NCBI GenBank assembly: GCA_019828545.1
Contig: JACVRA010000070.1
Location: 124,001 to 188,000 of the forward strand
Source of the DNA: Paracamarosporium sp. OC-R06-R3
Lineage: Eukaryota > Ascomycota > Dothideomycetes > Pleosporales > Didymosphaeriaceae
Direction of reading: 5' to 3'
DNA: 64,000 nucleotides
Shown here: piece by piece, positions 21,795 to 33,346 of the stretch
Numbering within the stretch: position 1 is the stretch's first letter
Layout of the letters: each line of letters opens with the position of its first letter
Position numbers and translations under genes: made by a program
The notes under the pieces: generated by a model
The model's database searches: none
What the model saw: the letters and a program-made list of their open reading frames with translations, nothing else
What the model was told of the DNA's origin: nothing

Positions 21795-22294
21795 GTGGTG
21801 CTAGTGCTCCACAGACTCTTGCGTGCGCCGGCTTGCACTTCTGCATAATATAGCTACATTCTTCATGTGCCTTAGGCACACCGCTTTCTCATACCCAGAG
21901 CAATCAATGCTAAAAGTTGTTTCATTCATATGGCACACAATGAACGTCGTTGAAAGCCGAAAGTTACCTACCGTGATATACTGATTTCCATATGCACTCA
22001 CTGACATTTATCATCATTGCACAGGACCTACACGGGCAACATGCTTTTTTTGACATTCAAGGAGCAATCATCCGCTATCCTATCGACGAGTTGAAACATC
22101 ACCTCACAAAAACCACTTGCGAAATGGTAAGTATTGGCATGACGCGGTGAGGAATTCGTAATCATGAACTTATAAATTGATTTCCTGGACAAAAAATCTG
22201 GCCTAGAAATGAAAATTCTCTTTGATAAGCTTGGGTTTGAAATAAGCATGCCGACCCCTGGCGTTGTATCGTGCGTCTGCAATGATCATCCCTA
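21795..22294. other. Intergenic between convergent genes
   Basis: Shared 3' flank of the CAP and SDR genes, AT-rich, without a supported gene. Confidence 0.5.
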
Positions 22295-23311
22295 TCAACG
22301 CAAATTCTTACAAATCCCCGGTTCAATCCCATCTAATCTTTCGATGACCTCCCTCCAAACCATTTCTTGCACCTCCTTTCCCTCACTAGTTCTCACAAAA
22401 TTTCCAACCAGCGCAACTTGACAATTGCTCAAATATTCCCCAAACGACTCCCTCCCTGCACTCGCTGCATGTACCAGCGTCCTACTCCCAACCTCCGTGC
22501 TCCTCGCCCGCATCGCGATCTTGCCGATATACGCTATAGGTGCAAAATCTCTAGTTAGGGCTGAGTGGCAGAAACCTGGATTCACGCAGTTGATAACCAC
22601 TGGATAATCTTGTCCCAAGGTGGATGCTAATTCCCGTAAAAGGAGCACTTGGAGGAGTTTGGAAGTTGGATAGCGACCTGAGCGGCTGGATGTGCGGGGG
22701 TCGTTTAGTGCATCGAGGAGCGTAGTGTGTACTCCTTGGCGTAACGCTTTGCGCTCTGGGATAGTAGTTTGGTGGTGCAACTCGGACGTTACAATGGTAA
22801 TATGAGGCTGAGTGTCGTATTTGAGCGCTGTCTTCTTGAGTTTTGGTAGGAGAAGGAAAGCGAGTAGAAAGGTGGAAACGACATTCGTCGTGATTTGCAG
22901 TTCATCGAATGCGCCGTCTACCTTATAGAACCTGTACTTCGAGACCCCCGCATTCTCAAGCAAACAGTCCACCCGCTCCAGCGTGTTGCATCGCGTTGCA
23001 AAGGCTTTGACGGACTCGTATGAGCAGAGGTCCAGAGGCCAGCATTCTACCTCGCTAGGTCCACACTTGGTCGATATTTCGATGGATGCTTTTGCTTTCT
23101 GCGCTGATTCCATGTTTCTCGCTGCAATGATGACCTTCTGAGCGCCCAGGCGCGCAAAGTGCCTTGCAGCTTCTCGTCCGAGCCCGATATTCGCACCTGT
23201 AACGATGACGGTCTTGCCAGTCCATTGTGTCGTGGGGTAGGGTGGCGTGAAGCACCATTGGGACCAGAGGTGGGTTCTCCAATAATGGAATTGGGGTTCG
23301 GAAGTTGGCAT
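22295..23311 (-). CDS. Short-chain dehydrogenase/reductase
   Basis: Intronless, 338 residues. NAD(P)-dependent oxidoreductase with the full classical SDR set: TGANIGLG nucleotide loop (residues 38-45), NAG at 120-122, catalytic Ser176 in VTSELH and YPTSK (Tyr214, Lys218), with NPG after the active site. AARN after the second strand suggests NADPH preference, an inference. The first 30 residues, rich in Trp and Pro before the Rossmann fold, resemble the retinol dehydrogenase/WWOX-like branch of fungal SDRs. No signal peptide. It is convergent with the CAP gene and not in an obvious cluster, so the substrate is unknown. Confidence 0.9.
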   Translation of the reverse strand: MPTSEPQFHYWRTHLWSQWCFTPPYPTTQWTGKTVIVTGANIGLGREAARHFARLGAQKVIIAARNMESAQKAKASIEISTKCGPSEVECWPLDLCSYESVKAFATRCNTLERVDCLLENAGVSKYRFYKVDGAFDELQITTNVVSTFLLAFLLLPKLKKTALKYDTQPHITIVTSELHHQTTIPERKALRQGVHTTLLDALNDPRTSSRSGRYPTSKLLQVLLLRELASTLGQDYPVVINCVNPGFCHSALTRDFAPIAYIGKIAMRARSTEVGSRTLVHAASAGRESFGEYLSNCQVALVGNFVRTSEGKEVQEMVWREVIERLDGIEPGICKNLR

Positions 23312-24432
23312 ATTGTTAAATATGGGTGTTTGGAAGTGGTTGAAGTTGCAGGAATTCGGGGTGCTTGTGTTGTTGTCGCAGTCACAACGTGAAGCTGTCT
23401 TTACGCATTGCGCGTTTCAGGTTAGCGAGTCCTATCTCGTGTCGGTATCTCCATTTACGATGGAAGATTGAGGCACACAAGATAGTCAAAATCGCTTTAG
23501 CGCGACTTTTGTAAATCCCGAGATATCTTGTGTGGGTTCTGTCGCTGTTGAGTGGATTGCAACAACAGTGGTCAAATCCTAGCAGACAACGCATGCATCG
23601 ATATGACCCATTACAGGGCTGTTTAGGATTTTGGCGTCGAGTACACGTTTCTCGAACCATTTCCCCTCTTCTGGTGTGCATTCAGCCCCTTGAGAGGCTT
23701 TATCACAAAGGAAAGGGGCTCTCTTATCCCGTCAAATCGTGGGAAGAGCTGATTGCACCTGTTGCTGTCGGATGATAAAGAAAATACGGGGGTAAACGAG
23801 TGGCTTAATCAAATGCAATAATATTGCCGCAGTCAGTGTAGTCATCAAATGGCCTTATGAGTACGCTTCGTAGACTCCTCGTACCGGTCTTGCAGACGCT
23901 AACCACGCTGCACGTTATTAGACCTACATACATGGAATAACATCAACGCCGCAAAGATCTCGTTCCGCTCACATAGTTTCCAGCGTGGCAGATGGGCTCT
24001 TGCTAGGTGCCCAAGTGATCAGCTTTCTCAACCACGAGGGGCATGGCTCTGATGGTTCCGATTCCTCTGTGGGGGCCGTGTAGTGCGAGTATTGCGCGAG
24101 CGACCAAAAAGGATGTCCAGAGAGAGGTCAATGCGAGAGCTGAAGCTCAAATGCAAAGCAACTGTCGGCAATGGTCTAGATGTTGAAAGGGCAGGTGCAT
24201 GCAAGGTGATGTCGAGTGCGCACTTCAAGGTTCGCGGAGAAGTCGTCTGGATGGCGCACGGGCTGTGTTGATTGGCTGGGAAGTTTGCGGTTCCTGCGTC
24301 GACTTTCTCCACTTCGTGCCGTACCCGGGTTCTGGAGATGTCGCCATGGTAGCTTGCGAGATATAAAGTCGAGTGGAAAACACCGTTATTGAGCGTCTCT
24401 GTCTCTTGGCATTATACCCAAGCTCTGCCACC
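23312..24432. promoter_or_regulatory. Divergent intergenic region with TATA box for AIM6-like gene
   Basis: ATATAAAG at 24361-24368 lies about 65 bp before the AIM6-like start. The rest is the upstream region of the SDR gene. Short frames on both strands have no features worth calling. Confidence 0.45.
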
Positions 24433-25417
24433 ATGCGTTTCGCCTTTGCCCTTCCCTTTGCGGGAGTCGCGCTTGCATCATCGATTCCGGACGTGTCGAG
24501 CACGCTACAGAACATCCTCAAGAACACGGAGCAGACAAACAAGTATAGATACCCGACCGACTTTACACGTGGCATTCTACCGGTATGACCCATGTACGAT
24601 GAGCAGTGACGGCGTCGACTTACCCCTCTAGAAACCATTCCACAGCCACAACGACTACTGGAGGGATGTGCCTTTCTACTCTGGCCTTTCATACGGTGCA
24701 ATATCCACCGAGGCAGATGTCTGGTTGATCAACGGCACGCTCTATGTCGGTCACGAGCGCCAGGCCCTTACCCAGGAGCGAACTTTAGAATCCCTCTACA
24801 TCAACCCCATCCTCGACACCTTGCACCGCCAAAACCCTGTGACAGACTTTTCAACCGAACCGACTTTCAATGGCGTCTTCGATACAGCAAGTGATCAAAC
24901 TTTGTACTTCTTCATCGACCTCAAAACGCCCGGACCCGAGACTTGGCCCGCGGTTCTCACTGCGCTCGAACCTTTGCGGAAACCAGGGTACCTTTCTACG
25001 TACGATGGGACCACATTCACTTCTAAGCCCGTCACTGTGATTGGAACAGGCAACACACCAATCTGGCTTGTGCAATCAGCTGTTCCGCGCGATGCTTTCT
25101 ACGATGCGCCGTTGGCTCAATTGGGCGGTGAATTCTCCAACATCACGGCGAACGACTCTCCGATTGCTAGTACTGACTTTGAGGCGAGCTTTGGAGAGGT
25201 GCGCACCGAGAGCTTCAATGATACACAGCTGGAGACCTTGCGCGAGCAACTCAAAGCGGCCCATGACAAGGGAATCAAGGCGAGGTACTGGAACCAGCCA
25301 GGCTTTCCTATCGGCACTAGGAATGCTGTGTGGAGGACGCTATATAACGAGGGGGCCGATTTTATCAATGCCGATGATCTTGAAGGTGCGGCTGGATTCT
25401 GGGAGAGTCATGGTTAG
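24433..25417 (+). CDS. AIM6: AIM6-type PLC-like phosphodiesterase fold protein
   Basis: Related to yeast Altered Inheritance of Mitochondria 6, which shares the PLC-like/glycerophosphodiesterase barrel; biochemical activity is poorly known. Exons 24433-24582 and 24632-25417 give 311 residues. MRFAFALPFAGVALASS is a signal peptide, so the protein enters the secretory route. The junction restores KPFHSHNDYWRDVPFYSGLSYGAISTEADVWLINGTLYVGH, the family hallmark with His54/His56/Asn57/Asp58 and the acidic EADVW. LYFFIDLKTPG, ARYWNQPG and DFINADDLEGAAGFWE follow in family order. Start context (GCCACCATGC) is excellent and a TATA box lies 65 bp upstream. It is convergent with YIH1 (113-bp gap). Confidence 0.88.
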
Positions 25418-25530
25418 GATCGAGGCAATCCTCGATTGTTGAACGTTGAAGGCAATGTATAATGTAACGCAACTGCAAAGGTATATAGATGCAACAGCGG
25501 AAAGAATCATAATTGTGCAATTGTATGCTT

Positions 25531-26373
25531 CTATTTCTTTCCCTTTTTCTTGTTCTCCTCTTTGTTGTCTTTTGCAAATCCGCCCAGCACCAGCGCTTCT
25601 CGGGACGCTGTGTTGATGATGCGGAACCGGTCCGGTCCTAACTGAACTCCGCCATACCATCTCGTGACGACTACCATAACATTCCATACATCCATCAATT
25701 GCATGAGGTGCAGCATTCTCCCGCCGGCAGCAGTCTCCCCATCGTCGTCACAGTCTTGGTAGCTGGTATCATTCGGTCCTTTTATGCGCCAAGCGGTCAT
25801 GTTATGCGTAGCTTTGGCGGCCTTCTTATCCGTCGCCAACAGATGCGCAACATACTGCTTTGCTTGGTCTGGGGAAGAGACTGGAGCAACGCGGGCAAGG
25901 AATACAGATTTCTTCTCTGTAATTTGAGGGGCGATGATCCAGGGCGGTTCGGGCCCTGGGTCTAGAGTAAGATCTTGAGGTGCTTCTGAAGGAATTTCGG
26001 GTTCGTCTTGCCTGTCTCGCTGAATGCCTCCATCCTCTTCTGCCTTTTCGATGGTTTCGCGTACCTCCTCGAGAAGATCATAGATGCAAGCCTCGCCGGG
26101 GTTGTATACTTGTGCGAGCACATGCCTAACCACGTCAACGATCTTGCTTCCCATGCCCTTCGGAACATTTTGGCCGACACTTTCCGTTCCTAGGACTGAG
26201 GGAGGTGCATCCGGATAGTTTTTGGGAAACTCGATCCTTAACGTGATGTCCGGCAACGAGGGAATCCGTAAACTGCACAGAGTCGACTCGTCGTTCAAAG
26301 CCACCAGTGTATCTTCTTCGAATATGGAGTTTATGGAGATGATCTCATCCTGGATTGCATCGTTGGTCGACAT
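25531..26373 (-). CDS. YIH1: YIH1/IMPACT homologue, regulator of Gcn2
   Basis: In yeast Yih1 competes with Gcn2 for Gcn1 and so dampens the amino-acid starvation response; it also binds actin. Intronless, 280 residues from the ATG at 26373 (ATG at 26412 adds 13 residues of non-family sequence). RWD domain at about residues 6-105 (DEIISINSIFEED, FPKNYPDAPP), a charged Glu/Pro-rich linker, then the UPF0029/Impact domain at about 155-265 (KKSVFLARVAPVSSPDQAKQYV, THNMTAWRI, DDDGETAAGGRML, VVVTRWYGGVQLGPDRFRII). The end is basic (NKKKGKK). It is divergent from the CID gene over 209 bp. Confidence 0.93.
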   Translation of the reverse strand: MSTNDAIQDEIISINSIFEEDTLVALNDESTLCSLRIPSLPDITLRIEFPKNYPDAPPSVLGTESVGQNVPKGMGSKIVDVVRHVLAQVYNPGEACIYDLLEEVRETIEKAEEDGGIQRDRQDEPEIPSEAPQDLTLDPGPEPPWIIAPQITEKKSVFLARVAPVSSPDQAKQYVAHLLATDKKAAKATHNMTAWRIKGPNDTSYQDCDDDGETAAGGRMLHLMQLMDVWNVMVVVTRWYGGVQLGPDRFRIINTASREALVLGGFAKDNKEENKKKGKK

Positions 26374-26582
26374 TGTTAGGGAGCTTTGGCGCAACCGTGG
26401 GGGGAAAGTCATGGAACCACGCTAGACAGGGGAAGCTTAGTGCGGCGCGCACGGACCATGGGACTGGAGCTCCACAATCAAAGAGCACCTGCCGATCGCG
26501 ACAGACTTGGAACCTTCACACCCTCGCCGCCACTAACGACGCTCGTGAAGTTTCCGAACTTAACTGACCGCGGGCAGGAACA
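26374..26582. promoter_or_regulatory. Short bidirectional promoter, YIH1 / CID gene
   Basis: Only 209 bp separate the two start codons, so the genes must share promoter DNA. No TATA box is visible. Confidence 0.55.
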
Positions 26583-28513
26583 ATGACGAGCGACGAGCGC
26601 AAGCGCGCCGAAACGGTCTTCCGAATCGCGCAGCTCAAATTCAAGCAAGCTCTCAAACGCGATGACGCCCCGCGACACAATCTCCCACCCGTCTCCCTCG
26701 AGTCCAGCGCCGGCTTCTGTGACACCATAGATGCGGTGCTCCGGCGGAATACGACGGACAACGTCCAGGTATCTATCAAAGTGGCATCGAGCTTCTCAGT
26801 GTAAGAACAGACTAATCACGAATGTAGACTTGCAAGCAGTGGATAGTGAAGCACATAGCTCCCTCCAAGAACCGTATTGCCATTTTGGGTGAATACTTGG
26901 TGGCCGCCGCCAAGTCGATTGTTGTTGAGCACCCTGTCAAATCAGCGAAAGCCGCCCGAAGCCGCCTAGCCGTCCTTTTCGTCGTCAGTGATGTCCTTCA
27001 TGCGGATAAGTTCCATGGCGAACGCGGTGCAATGCCTGCGAATATTGCGACTATTCTCAGTTCGCATATTGGGGATATTGTAGAGTTGGCGGCTCTCGCT
27101 ACACCGAGCAAAGACTCGACAGCCGGGAAGAAGTTGAAGGACGTCCTCAACTTCTGGGCCGTCAGTGCTGGTATCAGCGCTGAGGACTTCAAGGCTATTC
27201 GCAAGCGAGCGGATGAGGCATTGGCGGTAGCACAAGGTGCTTCTCCGCAGCTCAAAAGGACATATGCGCTACCTGAATGGTTCGGTGACAGGAGCGCGCC
27301 CTGGCACGAACTGTCTGCGTCCTACATGGCCGAGCCATTGCTAAAGAACCGCAACCGTGCGATACCTGCGAACACACTCAAGGCCATTCGTTTCGATCAG
27401 AAACAGCCTTCCGATCGTGTGCAGAAGCTACTCGATAACTACTACGAGGATATCGACCTCCAATACTTGCCCACTGCAGACAACCCAACCGGCGAGACGA
27501 AAAAGTACAAGTTGTGGCTCGACTCGATGGGCCAACTGGTGAAACAAAACAAAGAGACCGGGGAAGTCACAACCGTTTGTAACGGGTACGGATGGTCGAC
27601 GAAGTTTTGCGAGGATATGCAGGACGACGGCGTTCCTGAGAGGGTCACAGAGCTTAGGAACAAATACCGAGAGGAGGCTGCCCAGGATTTGAACAAGAAA
27701 CAATGGAAGCCAGCAGCGTACGACTACGGCCGTGATTTGCGATCATCTCGCCGTCAAGATTCATACAGCTCTGACTCCCGCTCGTCTCGTTCTCATTCCC
27801 GCACACGATCGCGCTCGCACTCGCACTCGAGCTCCGGCTCCTACCATAGACGCGAGCGTGATGATCGACCGCCATCTGGCGACCGCCACCGACGGTCTTC
27901 TCGTGACGATGACAGGAAGTACAAAGGCCAATCCAGTCGGTTCGATGATAGAGGACGTCCACCACCAGACAATCATAGCCACAAGCATCCGCACGATAGG
28001 AAATCACGCTGGGGCGCCGACCAGAGCGGTCACGCTGACAACAGCCGTAATAATCCTGCGCCATCTCCTCAGCAACACAACTACAGCGCATCAAACGCGT
28101 ATCCTGCACAGGGTATTCCTCACCAAGTCTTCCCTCCTCCGATGTCGCAGCCACCGCACACTGTGTCTGGGTTCGTTCCGCCAACTGGACAATTCCCAGG
28201 GTATCCGATGCCAGGGCTTCCACCGCCGCCTCCGCCTCCGCCTCAGCATTTCCATGGTGCTGGTGTCGCAGCGTCGCCGCCTCCACCACCGCCCAACTTT
28301 CAGGGACAGTTCTATGGTGGCGCACCCCCAAACGCTGGAGGCTTCCAAAACAATGCTTATCCATACACGAACAACGGTCCAGCTTACCAAGGTAATGCTG
28401 GCGGATATGCCGGACGATCGCGGGGCAACTACCGAGGAGGCTTTCCAGGAGGACAAAGAGGTGGATTCCGCGGCGGTCCCCAAGGCCAAGGGCGGGGGCA
28501 AGGCCGGTATTGA
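26583..28513 (+). CDS. CID-domain RNA-processing protein with RS, Pro-rich and RGG tail
   Basis: Predicted nuclear protein linking RNA polymerase II CTD or pre-mRNA to splicing factors, reminiscent of CHERP/SCAF proteins. Exons 26583-26768 and 26828-28513 give 623 residues. Residues about 1-165 form a CID/RPR-type helical domain (CKQWIVKHIAPSKNRIAILGEYLVAAAKSI, SRLAVLFVVSDVLH, LNFWAVSAGISAEDFKAI). A conserved middle follows (YKLWLDSMGQLV, VCNGYGWSTKFCEDM). Residues about 379-456 are RS/RD rich (SRSSRSHSRTRSRSHSHSSS), about 486-555 proline-rich with two PPPPPPP runs, and the last 40 residues are RGG/Gly-rich (RGNYRGGFPGGQRGGFRGG), typical RNA contact. The intron restores NVQ-TCKQW. Family placement as CHERP-like is inference; the domain order is seen directly. 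Confidence 0.85.
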
Positions 28514-29132
28514 TGCGCTGTCGATGTAGTTGGAAAGATGCAGCGAATCGTGTGTGACGGAGAGTGAAGATTATCAAAAGTAAAGGCGAACATTTGAGGA
28601 TGGGCTAGGAAGCCGGCGACACATGTGTGGTTTTGAGTAATCTGAGTGTTACCGTTCGATGCTAGTGTGCGGTTTGCCCTCTTTCACATGCACTGCTTGC
28701 CTCACCTTTGAAGTAGCAACAATAATAATGTCTTCTATTGAGTCCTATTGTCGTGGAGTGAGACGTTTGCGTCGTCACTAACCAACGCCCGCCGCTAGAG
28801 CTTTTCACTCACTAAACGGTCTCTCATCTTTTAGGCTGAGCTGCGACAGAATTATCTCCTGACAAGGTCTTGGAACTCTTTGTCTGAGTTTTTTTTTCGT
28901 ACTTCTCTTACCGTCCGCGATTCTTGACCCTGCCCACCACCGCGTGTTGTCGGTCAAACAGCGCCGAGCTGGCTTCGGAGCTAAACGGCACCTGATTGGG
29001 CCCGCAGTCGGTAGGATGTCCCGCGCGCAGCGGCCCTGTCTCTCGCTCTGCCCACACCACACCTTGAGCATCTTTCCTAACCATGGATAGTCTACATGCC
29101 CTTAGCTGCACAGTTCGCGCTCTTATTGCGTA
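28514..29132. other. Intergenic: 3' flank and promoter of chromodomain gene
   Basis: No gene or clear motif, apart from a run of eight T near 28888. The promoter of the downstream gene is expected on the right. Confidence 0.4.
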
Positions 29133-32100
29133 ATGGCTTCTACCAAGCGCAAGAAGAAGAGTGACGAATCAACAAGAGTCAAGAGACACGCCGCCGCCGA
29201 TACCTGGAACGGTATCACAGCTATCCTTGGGGAGAGAAAGAGGGGGGACACCCTAGAGTATTTGATCGACTGGGACGGAATCAATTCGGAAACAGGCTTG
29301 CCCTTGGAACGCAGTTGGGTTACTTCGGTAGACGTATCGGCCGCGGCGATTGCACACTGGAAGAAGGTGAAGCCTGCCACACCCGCAACCCAAGACTACG
29401 CGCCGAATACCGCTGGCAGCAGCAGCAGCAGCAGCCATAACCGCCATATCAGCGTCGGAAGTCTCGGCGAGAAACCAAAGCAGCGTGGTAGAGGTCGCCC
29501 GCGCAAAACGCGCCCGCAAACCGCAGTCGCTTCATCGGTGCAACCCTCGACGCACGCGTCACAAAACCAGCGCGTTCACCGCCGCTCCCCGCGCACTACG
29601 CCGCCGCGCGCCCCCTCACCGCACGTCGGAATTGATCCGCGCAACCCTGGCAGCCTCGAGAGCTACCTGTACATCTCGCAGCTCGGCCCCTCTCCGGCCT
29701 CGTCGCCTGCATCGCAGTCCCGCGCTGCGTCAAGCTTTCGCTCCACGGGCGTTGTGCTTGAGTCTGAAGAGGAGGACGAGTTTGAAATCAACCCATCGGC
29801 AAGCTACGTCCCCACCACGCAAACCACAGTCGGCGTCACATCGAGCCAATCGCGCGTCTCCAATCCCTCCACTCACGAGGTACATCCATCCCAACCGTGC
29901 CACATTGCTTATCCACTAATAAGCGCCAACAGTCCAGCGCTGTCTTTACTTCACTTGAGTCGCCGCCTTCGCCAGCGCTGTCCATACCCGAAACCGAAGC
30001 GGAAGTTGAACCTACACCCGCCGTCCACGAAATCATCGAGACCATCATCGAAGACGACTCGCACGCTCAGCTGCAGGTAGAAGACCAACGAGAAATACCG
30101 GACACGTTTGAGATCGGTGGGACTCTGTCTACTGCTGAAGAGCCGTCGGCACACTGGACCCTGCCTTCTACTCAAGAAGTACTTGCAGGCACGCCCCAAA
30201 GCACTTCAGAAACCGCGCTCTTGGAAGAAATCGATCCTTCCACTCAGGAAGAGCTTCGGAACGCGCCACAGAGCACTCCTGAGGGATCGCTTGCCCGCGA
30301 AATTCCCTCCACTACTCAAAATTATCACAGAAACACGCCACAGGAAACACCTTCGCGTCTGTCTACGGGACAAGAAGCTCAAGCTGAGACTGAGAAACAG
30401 ACTACCGTTTCCAGCTCGGTTCGAGAGACGCTATCGCAGCCTAAGGCGCAACAGGAGCAGTTACGATCTGGGGGGCATCTAGCAAACCAGTCCAAAGTGC
30501 GGTTAGACGAACACTCAAAGACATCATCCATAGGGTCTCGGGGTCTTCAACAGTCATCCCATTCGCAAATCGACCTATCCCTAGGGTATCCTGGAACTAA
30601 TCAAGGAACACCACTAAACAACACTTCTCATATCAGTGCTGAGTCTCAAAGTTCAGATCACATAGCTGTGTCACCATCTCGAAGGCTCTCCTCCCAAGAA
30701 CAGCACGCACAAGTCATACCTGACGATCCGTTGAGCACTCAACAGCAGTTTTCAGAAAGTATCCAGACGTTTGAGCAACATAGCGACACAGTAGAACGCC
30801 ATTCACGCCACGATTCTTCCCAAGAGTCTCCAAAATCGTCTGGCACACCGATCGAAAATTCAACGCTAGTTCCCCCTCCCCCGAAGCAGTCACTAGGAAC
30901 TCTAGATACAAGCAGGCACGCTCCCCCGAGGCTCAGAACACCTACGAGTCTGTCCTCATCAGCCATCATGAGCAGTAACGAGCCCTCTGCTGATAGCAGT
31001 ACAGCACAGTGGATGCTCAACGAGCAGGCGAAAGCAGAAGCAAAAGTTGCAGCCGATTTGAAGGAGCGTGAGTTGGAGAAGGCGCGTAAGAGGGATCTGC
31101 GGGAGATGGAGTGGCGTGCGCAATCAGAAGCCTTGGAGAGAGCACGTAGTCTGGAACAGCAGGCGGCGCCCGAGACTGGCACACGGTCACCGTCAACAAT
31201 CCCTAATCGTCCGGTTGTTTCTCACGAACCAACGTCTCTAAGAACGGTAGCTACTTCGACACCTGGGCCTGTACAATCCGTGGCGCAAGACCAGGATGTC
31301 TATGATGGCCATCAAGACACTGCAGCCGAAGCCGAAGTCGACTTAATCTCAGCTGCTGGTGAAGATATAGATATGGGTGAGGTTCGGCAGAGCGATGATG
31401 ATGAGGACGAAAGCTTGTTGAATGATGACTTGCAATTACAGGAACAAGAATACATTGTCCCACTTCCAATTCCGAGTCAGAGCCGACAAGCAGACACGTA
31501 TCGGGAAAGAAGCAAGCCGCTTAGTGAGATCCTTGTTCCACTTGCTCGAGATCCTCAAGAAGCTCAACAGAAGATCGAAGGGGTCTTTCAAACGCTACGG
31601 GCCATCGAAACGCACGTTGATCTTGTGTGGGAAGGAAACACAACGTCCCAACCGGGTGATGACCGATTGGTCCAAGATAAACACTTGGTTCAGTGGAGTT
31701 ACGATTACTCCATCAAGTTCAAGTTTCTCAACAAGCTCCTTTCCAAACTGCAAAGGCGGGATCTGCACGTCATCTTGTTGATTGAGAACGAGAACAGCAC
31801 CCACCTCTTCAGAATCGTAGAATCGTTTTTGCGAGGGACTAATTTCAGTTTCGATTCTCCAACCACTGGACAAGAGCATAATGCAACGGAGGAGCCCAGC
31901 AAAGACAAGAAACTGTTACAAATAACGGTCCTTGCAAGCACTTCTTCTCAAGTCTCGCGGGAGGCGCACCTGATTGTGTGCCTTGACGGCCAGCCAGATG
32001 CTACAGAGGTTCGCAAAAAGCCCTGGGCCCTCAAGGCTGATCGTTCAGTGGTACCACTTCTTCGGTTGGTCATACCCAGAACTATTGGCCATATTGATCT

Positions 32101-33346
32101 TTATTTGTCTTCTAAGCTCAGCCCCAAAAGAAGGTTGCATACCATCATGGCAACGTTGTCACAGTTTGCAGGCCAAGAAGAAATCGGCCAGGCTGTGAAT
32201 TATAAGCCACCCAGGTCATATGAAATCGCATTTGCAGACGAAGTCGTGAAATTCCTCCTTCCCTCAGAGGATGAAGCAGCGTTGTCTGAATGGCCGCTCC
32301 CGGCAATAGGAACTATCAAAGATATCATCGAGTACCAGTCTCAGCTGACTTTGGACGTGGCAGATGCAGTCTCCTCTCTTCTCGGTTCGAATGCTGCTGG
32401 GAAACGACCTTTGATACAGGACGAGGATCGGGATGATCCTGCCAAGAAGATGCGCTTCACACCTCAGCCCCAGATACATGCAAGTACCAGTCATGTAAGC
32501 GACTCCACACCTGGAGCTTCGCTTTCCGTTGAGCAGCAACGTGACTGGTGGAAACACGAAGCCAAACGTCTTCGCGAGATCGAAAAGGTCTGGATCGGAC
32601 GACAATGGCAGTACGAGCAGATGAGGGGTACATACAAAGAGTTAGAGACCGAGAAGGAGGATTTCGAAAAGAAACTTGCCAACAGCGAGGCGCGAGCGGC
32701 AAAGTTCCGCGAGCAGCTCAACTCAAGGACGACAGATAACATCGAGCAGAGGAAGCAATTTGGGGAGCAGCAAGCCGAGCTGACGAAGCGCATCGAAGAG
32801 CTGCGGGATCTCAATCGCATGTCTGAAGATGAAAAAATCCTCAAAATCACCGAAAAAGTCGTCGAGATTGACGGCTTGAAAGAAGAGCTTACCAAAAAGA
32901 TAAAAGCAGAGCAGGACGCTATCGCCTCCAAAAACTACGCCGAGTCCACACGCGAATATTTGCAGGACCGATTTCGCGACGCGCAAGATCAGGCTATCAG
33001 TGCTACCAATGAACTCGATAGAGCAAACGATAGACTTGAAAAGCTCGAGCGCGCAGTCAAGGCGCAGCCGCTCCGACAACAGCATTATGAACGCCAGGAT
33101 CGTCTCGCTGCCGCTAAAGAAGCTCGCCTCATAACAGAGGCCAATCACCTCAAGAAACAACTTCACATCAAGACACAGGAAACAGAGAAACTGAGGACGG
33201 AAATGGAGCGCATGAAGATGACGCGAGGTGTGGGCGGAGGCACGCGGGCTGCCAGCGTGGGAGCCCGCACACCTCGCCCTGGGAGCAGAGCGGCAAGCCC
33301 GCTCCCGAACGGTAGAGACAGGCTTGCGAACCTGAGGAACGGATGA
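29133..33346 (+). CDS. Chromodomain protein with HDA2/3-type deacetylase-complex domain
   Basis: Large predicted chromatin protein, 1386 residues, exons 29133-29879 and 29933-33346 (intron 29880-29932 restores STHE-SSAVFTS). Residues 22-83 are a chromodomain (TWNGITAILGERKRGDTLEYLIDWDGI..SWVTSVDVS). An AT-hook-like GRGRPRK follows near residue 115. Residues 250-770 are long, disordered, Ser/Thr/Gln/Glu-rich. About 775-1066 resembles the HDA complex subunit 2/3 domain (KPLSEILVPLARDPQEAQQKI, WSYDYSIKFKFLNKLLSKL, LLRLVIPRTIGHIDLYL, YEIAFADEVVKFLLPSEDEA). About 1115-1335 is coiled coil, and the end is Arg/Gly/Pro rich. In yeast Hda2/Hda3 hold the class II deacetylase Hda1. Neurospora couples a chromodomain protein (CDP-2) to HDA-1 in heterochromatin, so a similar reader-plus-scaffold role is likely but inferred. 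Two of the three aromatic-cage positions are Trp (25, 47) and the third is Ile50. Confidence 0.85.

Noticed and set aside
22305..22335. CCGGTTCAATCCC, another T-loop-like sequence
   Set aside because: It lies in the coding end of the SDR gene and no cloverleaf can be drawn.
16000..25500. Possible secondary-metabolite or catabolic cluster (PrpD, tannase, CAP, SDR, AIM6)
   Set aside because: No backbone synthase, transporter or pathway transcription factor is present and the roles do not form a pathway; probably independent genes.
27654..28577. 307-codon minus-strand frame
   Set aside because: Antisense to the RS and proline-rich part of the CID gene; composition mirrors those repeats.
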